The notes under the pieces were generated by a model. It had not been told where the DNA came from and made no database searches. It saw only the letters and a program-made list of their open reading frames with translations. Both the position numbers and the translations under genes were made by a program. A stretch of 17,273 bases of DNA from an uncultured Candidatus Saccharibacteria bacterium. GTDB lineage: Bacteria; Patescibacteriota; Saccharimonadia; Saccharimonadales; Saccharimonadaceae. Of this stretch, positions 13,010-17,273 are shown piece by piece (the stretch's first letter is position 1; every line of letters starts with the position of its first letter). The stretch lies in NCBI GenBank assembly GCA_947427985.1, contig CANEKB010000014.1, positions 1 through 17,273 of the forward strand, written 5' to 3'.

Positions 13010-14368
13010 ATGTTGCGAATTTCTAATTTAACCTTTTCTCATCAAAACCAACCACTTTTGGAAAATCTAAATTTAGCTCTGGCAGGTCCAGAAGTAGCAG
13101 CAATCATCGGTGATAACGGAGTTGGAAAAACTACTTTACTCCAGCTAATTGCGGGTGAGTTGCAACCGGACGAAGGTAGTATAAAAACAGTAGGCAAAGT
13201 AGGGTTTTTAAAACAAACACAGGAAGACTTGCAAGATAGGTCTGGCGGCGAACACACGCAAATTCGGCTAGCAGAGCTGTTTCGACAAGAGCCAGAGATT
13301 CTATTACTTGACGAACCGACGAACAATCTCGACCATGAGAGCAAAGCTTGGTTGCTAAGAAACTTGAGCGGGTATCGTGGTCTGGTTCTAGTAGTTAGCC
13401 ATGACCGAGATTTTCTTGAAGGGGTGGCGGAGAAAATTATCCATCTACACGACGGGAAGGCGGAAATGTTTCTCGGTAATTATAGCAGCTTCTGTGAACA
13501 GCAAGCTCAAGCACAACACGAAAAACTCCAAAATTATGAACGGTCGCAGCAAGAAAAGAAAAAACTAGAGAAACAACTTAAGGACGCTCACGACCGTGCG
13601 CATAAAAGTAATCGCCGGAGCTACGATAAGATCAGCGACGAGTCAAGGTTACGATACAACGGGCAAAGAATGGCAGCTCAGAATAGTGCTGGAAAGGTCT
13701 TAAGAGCGACGCAGAGTCGGCTTGAGCAAATTGCGACTACAGAAAAACCATTGGAGCGCAAATTTTATAGCGCGGAAGTTTCAGCAAACTTTCTACATGA
13801 CAAAAAATTGCTAGAAGTAAGAGATCTAACGAAAAGTTACGGCAAAAAGCGGTTGTTCGAAGGATTGAGTTTTGAAATTCGTACCGGTGAACGAATGCGA
13901 ATCTGCGGGCGAAACGGGAGCGGAAAAAGTACTTTGTTCCAGATAATTCTTGGAAAACTGTCGGCAGATGGCGGCGAAGTTTGGACTGCGCCGAACATCA
14001 AAATCGGATATATCTCCCAAGATATAACAGGGCTAAACTTAGAGAAAAGTTTCCTAGCCCAAAGTGAAGATCTTGATAAAACGGAGATTTTTCGGGCAGC
14101 AGCAACGATGGATTTTACACCCCAAGATATAAATCGGCCAGTCGGCGAATTATCGCGCGGGCAACTGACAAAACTGGCGATTCTACGCTTAATTCTACGC
14201 CCACTCGATTTGGTGGTTATCGACGAAATTACGAATCACCTTGATATTCGCGCGCGAGAAAATATCGAGTCGGCGCTGAAGAACTACCGCGGAGCGATCT
14301 TAGCAGCCACCCATGACGAGGCTTTTGCACGCACGATCGGGTTCGATAAAGAACTCAAATTAAGCTAA
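13010..14368 (+). CDS. ABC-F family ATPase (ribosome-associated, two nucleotide-binding domains)
   Basis: A 452-residue soluble protein with two tandem ABC domains and no membrane segments, the hallmark of ABC-F translation factors that act in the ribosomal E site and, in some lineages, protect against antibiotics. First domain: Walker A GDNGVGKT (34-41), signature SGGE (78-81), Walker B LLLDEP (98-103), H-switch SHDRD (130-134). A charged coiled-coil interdomain linker spans about 165-245. Second domain: Walker A GRNGSGKS (300-307), signature LSRGQ (381-385) instead of LSGGQ, Walker B VVIDE (402-406), H-switch THDEA (434-438). It is short for the family and the second signature is altered. 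The subtype (housekeeping or resistance) cannot be decided. GAGG lies eight bases before the ATG. A 60-nt leader precedes it. Confidence 0.9.
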   Translation: MLRISNLTFSHQNQPLLENLNLALAGPEVAAIIGDNGVGKTTLLQLIAGELQPDEGSIKTVGKVGFLKQTQEDLQDRSGGEHTQIRLAELFRQEPEILLLDEPTNNLDHESKAWLLRNLSGYRGLVLVVSHDRDFLEGVAEKIIHLHDGKAEMFLGNYSSFCEQQAQAQHEKLQNYERSQQEKKKLEKQLKDAHDRAHKSNRRSYDKISDESRLRYNGQRMAAQNSAGKVLRATQSRLEQIATTEKPLERKFYSAEVSANFLHDKKLLEVRDLTKSYGKKRLFEGLSFEIRTGERMRICGRNGSGKSTLFQIILGKLSADGGEVWTAPNIKIGYISQDITGLNLEKSFLAQSEDLDKTEIFRAAATMDFTPQDINRPVGELSRGQLTKLAILRLILRPLDLVVIDEITNHLDIRARENIESALKNYRGAILAATHDEAFARTIGFDKELKLS

Positions 14369-14432
14369 GCCGGTAAGATCAGGACGCTTATCTTCAATCA
14401 TTTGAAATATATCACGAATAGCATAATAACTA

Positions 14433-14461
14433 TTGACTTTTTTAGAAAAGTGTGCTACAAT
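14433..14461 (+). promoter_or_regulatory. Promoter of the surface protein gene, near-copy of the large-RNA promoter
   Basis: TTGACT (14433-14438), 17-bp spacer, TGC extended element and TACAAT (14456-14461). The hexamers, the TATTGACTTTTT start and the GTGTGCTACAATG end match the promoter at 3638-3666. Confidence 0.82.
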
Positions 14462-14466
14462 GGAAG

Positions 14467-14530
14467 TATGACCCCGTGTCATAAGTCAATACGACCTCAC
14501 GTCGTAGTTCTTTGACAGCACCAGATCTGG
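14467..14530 (+). promoter_or_regulatory. Structured leader: two tandem hairpins and a palindrome
   Basis: TATGAC-CCCGT-GTCATA (14467-14483) and TACGAC-CTCAC-GTCGTA (14490-14506) are 6-bp stems with 5-nt loops; CCAGATCTGG (14521-14530) follows. They begin at the predicted transcription start and end 50 bases before the gene. Roles in mRNA stability or protein binding are possible; no known riboswitch is recognised. Confidence 0.55.
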
Positions 14531-14580
14531 TTCGTAATCCAGCTCAAATCTCAAAAAATATTGAAAGGGTGGTATAAAGA

Positions 14581-15753
14581 ATGAGCAGAAATCGATACCA
14601 TGAGCCATGGGAGACCGAGGCAACGGCTGAACGGCCGGAATCGAAAGGCAAAATCCTGCTGGTGATAGGGCTCGTAGTAGCCCTGATTGCAGCGATAACC
14701 TGCGCCTGCGTGCACTTCATTAACCAGTCCGGCAAAGTCAGCTGTGGCTGGGGAGATGATAGTGGTGGGCGTCCCAGCTATACCGCCGCGGAGGTGGAGG
14801 AGGGCGCCTTGGAGGACCAAGTCGTTTTTAACTCCATCAGCGACAACGCCGAGTACGGCAATGAAAAACGCTATATTTCGGCAGAGTTGGTCGGCGGAAA
14901 CGGCAGGTGGAATTATCGTGAGCTAAAGGTCGAAGATGGACAAACATATATTCTGCGCGTTCGGATTGCCAACAATGGTGGCCAAACATCGACCAATACT
15001 CGCGTGGCTTTCAGCTTGCCGCTGGAACCCGCAACCCAGGCGCCGATTTATGGGCGCATTTATTCCGAGAACGGGACCCCCAGCAAATATTGGGACGGTA
15101 TCCTGCTTACCTGCGACACTCCCTTCCGAGTAGAATACATCTACGGTAATTCAACTTTGGAGAGTGAGAGTCTTGGTATTGTTCCTGTCGGTGACGAAAT
15201 CGTGACCAAAGCAGCGTCGGAAAACGGCATAGCAATCGGTTATAGCGCACTGGACGGACTGATGCCAGGGGGAGCGGAGGTTTTCGTAACGATCCAGATA
15301 CGGATTGTTGCAGAAGAGCTGCAGCCGTCCAACCTCTCATTTACGACAAACGCCAAAGTCCGACAAGACAGCGCTGAGGCCAGCTGGGATACCAGCATCG
15401 AGGCGCAAATCGGTGAGCTAGTACAGGTGCAATTCCTGTACACTAACACTGACTCCGTTACGCATAATGGCGTAATCGCAAGCGTCATCCTTCCTGACGG
15501 AATCGAACTGGTCCCCGGCACAACCAAGATTTATAACAGCTCTTATGACGGGGAGCTGATCGAAACAGCCGATGCTACGCTCGACACGAGTGGTATCAAC
15601 ATCGAGAATTATGCGCCGGGCGCAAACGCTTATGTGCGATGTACAGTAAGGATTACCGACGCTGTAACAAGCAGCGAAGCTAAGATCTGGGCAGTAACCA
15701 CGGTCGGTGAGACCCATGTGCAGGATTCCTGCACAGTCACTATTACCGACTAA
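14581..15753 (+). CDS. Membrane-anchored extracytoplasmic protein with a DUF11-like domain
   Basis: A 390-residue protein with a short charged cytoplasmic tail (1-22), one membrane segment at about 24-47, and a large exported part. No clear signal-peptidase site is seen, so it probably stays anchored (N-in). Residues about 95-245 look like a beta-sandwich (RVRIANNGGQTSTNTRVAFSLP), and about 270-375 match DUF11/CARDB-type domains: VQFLYTNTDSVTHNGVIASV, LPDGIELVPGTTKIYN, YAPGANAYVRCTVRI. Such domains occur in surface and adhesion proteins; no enzyme motif is present. The gene is richer in G+C than its neighbours. AAGGG lies about 11 bases before the ATG. It is monocistronic, from a strong promoter to a clear terminator, and its promoter closely matches that of the large RNA. 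A role in surface structure or host contact is inference. Confidence 0.85.
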   Translation: MSRNRYHEPWETEATAERPESKGKILLVIGLVVALIAAITCACVHFINQSGKVSCGWGDDSGGRPSYTAAEVEEGALEDQVVFNSISDNAEYGNEKRYISAELVGGNGRWNYRELKVEDGQTYILRVRIANNGGQTSTNTRVAFSLPLEPATQAPIYGRIYSENGTPSKYWDGILLTCDTPFRVEYIYGNSTLESESLGIVPVGDEIVTKAASENGIAIGYSALDGLMPGGAEVFVTIQIRIVAEELQPSNLSFTTNAKVRQDSAEASWDTSIEAQIGELVQVQFLYTNTDSVTHNGVIASVILPDGIELVPGTTKIYNSSYDGELIETADATLDTSGINIENYAPGANAYVRCTVRITDAVTSSEAKIWAVTTVGETHVQDSCTVTITD

Positions 15754-15757
15754 AACG

Positions 15758-15788
15758 AGCCCCTCCACATTGCGAGGGGCTTTCTTTT
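15758..15788 (+). terminator. Intrinsic terminator of the surface protein gene
   Basis: AGCCCCTC and GAGGGGCT form an 8-bp stem around CACATTGC, followed by TTCTTTT. The stem is just after the stop codon. Confidence 0.92.
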
Positions 15789-15810
15789 GGCTTTTAAGAT
15801 TCAGAAATAG

Positions 15811-16011
15811 CTATTTTGCAAAGACTTCTGATTCCGAAGGCATAATAATCGCCGCAATCAGATAGGCCAAAATTCCACTAGCTGCACAAAAGATGAGCAG
15901 AATCCACAAAAGGCGAACTACGGTCGGGTCAACGTTTATATATTCAGCAATGCCACCGCAAACTCCAGCAACTTTCCGACCACGTTCAACTCGATAAAGA
16001 CGTTTTGTCAT
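15811..16011 (-). CDS. PspC-domain membrane protein
   Basis: A 66-residue protein that is essentially one PspC domain: KRLYRVERGRKVAGVCGGIAEYINVDPTVVRLLW, where GVCGGIA and DPTVVR are the family signature, then a membrane segment (about 33-57, WILLIFCAASGILAYLIAAI) and a short tail. PspC domains take part in envelope-stress responses, in E. coli as the membrane partner of PspB that senses secretin or membrane stress; no psp operon is present here, so the link is only by domain. It has a perfect-consensus promoter and almost no leader, and no ribosome site, so it is probably translated as a leaderless mRNA. Confidence 0.92.
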   Translation of the reverse strand: MTKRLYRVERGRKVAGVCGGIAEYINVDPTVVRLLWILLIFCAASGILAYLIAAIIMPSESEVFAK

Positions 16012-16022
16012 AATTAACTATA

Positions 16023-16051
16023 ATTATACCTCGCTAGACGACATATGTCAA
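16023..16051 (-). promoter_or_regulatory. Perfect consensus promoter of the PspC-domain gene
   Basis: TTGACA (16046-16051) and TATAAT (16023-16028), both exact, are spaced by 17 bp on the minus strand. The predicted start site is four to six bases before the ATG at 16011. Confidence 0.85.
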
Positions 16052-16084
16052 GGAAGATCTAATGATAATACTGGCTGTTAACAC

Positions 16085-16113
16085 CTGACAATCTGGTAAG
16101 CACGTGGTAAAAT
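16085..16113 (+). promoter_or_regulatory. Promoter of tRNA-Pro(GGG)
   Basis: CTGACA (16085-16090) and TAAAAT (16108-16113) are spaced by 17 bp, 13 bases before the tRNA. It diverges from the PspC promoter. Confidence 0.78.
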
Positions 16114-16126
16114 TAAGAGGTAGATT

Positions 16127-16201
16127 CGGGGCTTAGCGCAGTGGTAGCGCGCACGCCTGGGGGGCGTGAGGTCGCCAGTTCGATCCTGGTAGCCCCGACC
16201 A
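16127..16201 (+). tRNA. tRNA-Pro (anticodon GGG)
   Basis: The cloverleaf has acceptor CGGGGCT/AGCCCCG, D stem GCGC/GCGC with loop AGTGGTA, anticodon stem CACGC/GCGTG with loop CTGGGGG, variable AGGTC, T stem GCCAG/CTGGT with loop TTCGATC, discriminator A and encoded CCA. The anticodon GGG reads CCC and CCT. The last 17 bases (CCTGG to CCA) reappear at 16382-16398. Confidence 0.95.
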
Positions 16202-16238
16202 AGCTAAATAGTCAAACTTTAGTTTGAGTATTTAGCTT
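16201..16238 (+). repeat. Near-perfect palindrome abutting the tRNA 3' end
   Basis: AAGCTAAATA and TATTTAGCTT pair exactly, then one G-G mismatch, then TCAAACT and AGTTTGA pair around a TT loop. It starts at the last A of the tRNA. With no T-run after it, it is a weak terminator at best; it may serve as a processing signal or be the edge of the following element. Confidence 0.75.
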
Positions 16239-16246
16239 ATTAACAA

Positions 16247-16398
16247 GGGGCTAGCAGGCGAGAACTGCTCCGCGAAGCGGAGTAGTTCGGAACGCGGGAG
16301 CGGCCGTAGCCAAAAAGAGAGCTTTGCTCGCTTTTTAGGCGCTGTGACTGCGGGAGTAAAATTGCTTGCAATTTTACGATTCCTGGTAGCCCCGACCA
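16247..16398 (+). repeat. Cloverleaf-like, tRNA-derived element ending in a copy of the tRNA 3' end
   Basis: GGGGCTAGCAGG (16247-16258) pairs with CCTGGTAGCCCC (16382-16393), 11 of 12 positions. Inside are three hairpins: 16262-16273/16277-16288 (12 bp, one G-U, GAA loop), 16309-16322/16326-16340 (with an A-G mismatch and a bulged A) and 16356-16365/16368-16377 (10 bp perfect, TT loop). The closing stem is followed by GACCA, so the whole mimics a tRNA cloverleaf with enlarged arms. The 3' end copies 21 bases of the adjacent tRNA-Pro(GGG) with one inserted T, and the 5' end resembles the start of that tRNA. No anticodon can be assigned. It could be a tRNA pseudogene with insertions, a mobile palindromic repeat, or an attachment-site remnant. 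Confidence 0.6.
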
Positions 16399-16419
16399 TA
16401 AAATTATTTAAAGGGCGTT

Positions 16420-17133
16420 ATGTTGAAAGCTATAGTTTACGACTTTGATGGGACTCTAACTCCCGATGCACTACCGAAATTTGCGATTTTAGAAAAGTGC
16501 GGTTTAAAAAATGGAACACAAAACCCGCTATTCTTAAAGCGCGTAAAAACGGCGATGTCGGAAAACGGAATTGGCCTAGTAGATGCTACAATAGAAGTTA
16601 TCCTTAATTCAATGCGAGAAGCAGGCATCCCCCTCACAAATGAACAACTTTGCCTAGGCGCAGAAGACCGCGTCTATAATCCTGGCGTCGAAGATTTTTT
16701 GACAAAGTTGAGAAAAAGCGGGGTTAAGAATTATTTGTTAAGCTCCGGTGCAAAGGCATATTTAGAAAAGACAAAGGTCGCGCCACTTTTCGACGGCATC
16801 TATGCTTCAACCGTTAATTATAATAAAAATGGAGAAATAACCGACACGAAATACGCTCTGACCGAACCAAAAAAAGCAGTGGTTTTACGAAAAATTGCAA
16901 AACTCATAAATAGCGATCCGGAAGACTGCTCGGACATTGTCTATATTGGCGATGGGCCAACAGATTTGTTCGCAATGGAATACGTCAAGACTCATGGCGG
17001 AGTGACTATTATGACCTATTGCGACAAGTTGAGCGGTGAGTTTGTCAGCGAAAATGCCCCCATTGATCATAATGTTACCGCAGACTACCGAGACGGGAGT
17101 GAGCTAAGTAAAATTATCAATCAGATGATATGA
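16420..17133 (+). CDS. HAD-superfamily phosphatase (phosphoserine phosphatase-like)
   Basis: A 237-residue cytosolic hydrolase of the haloacid dehalogenase superfamily. Motif I is YDFDGT with Asp8 as nucleophile and Asp10 as acid/base, motif II is LLSSG (Ser108/Ser109), the motif III lysine is probably Lys151 or Lys152 in TEPKKA, and motif IV is YIGDGPTD (Asp178, Asp182) for magnesium. A helical cap lies between motifs I and II (about 18-85), as in the phosphoserine phosphatase-like subgroup. The substrate is not predictable. The start has AAAGG seven bases upstream. No clear own promoter is seen; it may be read from the tRNA promoter through the cloverleaf element. Its stop overlaps the next gene start (ATGA). 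Confidence 0.87.
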   Translation: MLKAIVYDFDGTLTPDALPKFAILEKCGLKNGTQNPLFLKRVKTAMSENGIGLVDATIEVILNSMREAGIPLTNEQLCLGAEDRVYNPGVEDFLTKLRKSGVKNYLLSSGAKAYLEKTKVAPLFDGIYASTVNYNKNGEITDTKYALTEPKKAVVLRKIAKLINSDPEDCSDIVYIGDGPTDLFAMEYVKTHGGVTIMTYCDKLSGEFVSENAPIDHNVTADYRDGSELSKIINQMI

Positions 17134-17273
17134 AATACACATTTGTAGTTTTGGCAATTTTGGCAATTTGGATCGGAATGATTCTGCTAGCGCTTTGTAA
17201 TCCTGAGATTGGGATTTTCCTACCGATTTTCGCGATTATAATGACTGTAGTTCTGTTTATGATTGGATTTGGT
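17130..17273 (+). CDS. Small integral membrane protein, partial (C-terminus beyond window)
   Basis: An ATG overlapping the HAD stop codon (ATGA) opens a frame that runs to the window edge, 48 codons. The sequence is almost wholly hydrophobic: a membrane segment at about 4-22, a short turn CNPEIG, and a second segment at about 29-47. The overlap implies translation coupled to the HAD gene. No family can be named from this fragment. Confidence 0.65.
   Translation, partial: MKYTFVVLAILAIWIGMILLALCNPEIGIFLPIFAIIMTVVLFMIGFG

Noticed and set aside
1..17273. CRISPR array, insertion sequence, integrase or transposase
   Set aside because: No regularly spaced repeats and no transposase or integrase coding sequence were seen in the window.

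Overview
The window reads as chromosomal DNA of a small-genome bacterium of the Candidate Phyla Radiation, most likely a Candidatus Saccharibacteria (TM7) relative. This is an inference from gene content and style: a compact FtsH, a secreted alanine/threonine-rich protein with a short signal peptide, a DUF11-like surface protein, a PspC-domain protein, mostly standalone genes, and normal use of TGA as a stop, which argues against the UGA-recoding CPR lineages. No ribosomal RNA marker is present, so the phylum is not proven.

Layout. 1-3420: a secreted protein running off the left edge and ftsH, both on the minus strand, separated by a 380-bp AT-rich spacer with palindromes. 3470-4710: tRNA-Pro(CGG) on minus, then a promoter-to-terminator transcription unit of about 0.86 kb with no long gene but many hairpins (a candidate large structured RNA carrying two micro-ORFs), then tRNA-Pro(TGG) on plus. 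4720-6150: a decayed gene fragment and an unusual fusion of an RBBP9-type serine hydrolase with an S51 peptidase. 6230-9470: an AT-rich accessory island of two small plus-strand genes meeting, tail to tail with a 1-nt gap, a minus-strand pair that both look nuclease-fold-like (one DUF4365-like); this is a candidate defence-type module. 9514-12905: a nucleoside deoxyribosyltransferase-like protein, a four-TM protein, a PUA/ASCH-like protein, an NAD-dependent epimerase/reductase, and a standalone domain like the N-terminal domain of some HNH/McrA restriction enzymes. 12926-15790: back-to-back promoters, an ABC-F ATPase, then a membrane-anchored surface protein whose promoter closely copies that of the large RNA. 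15811-17273: a PspC-domain protein, tRNA-Pro(GGG) followed by a cloverleaf-like element that ends in a copy of the tRNA 3' end, a HAD phosphatase, and the start of a small membrane protein.

How the parts relate. Most genes appear to have their own promoter; clear co-transcription is seen only for the island pair (9373 to 6846), the 12905 to 11469 pair, the 6327/6548 pair and the HAD/membrane pair (ATGA overlap). Extended -10 promoters (TGN-TATAAT) are common, and several place the start site within a few bases of the start codon, suggesting leaderless mRNAs. All three proline tRNA isoacceptors lie in 12.7 kb, and two of them bracket the large RNA. The strongest candidates for something undescribed are the 3673-4531 RNA, the 16247-16398 tRNA-like element and the 6846-9373 two-gene module.
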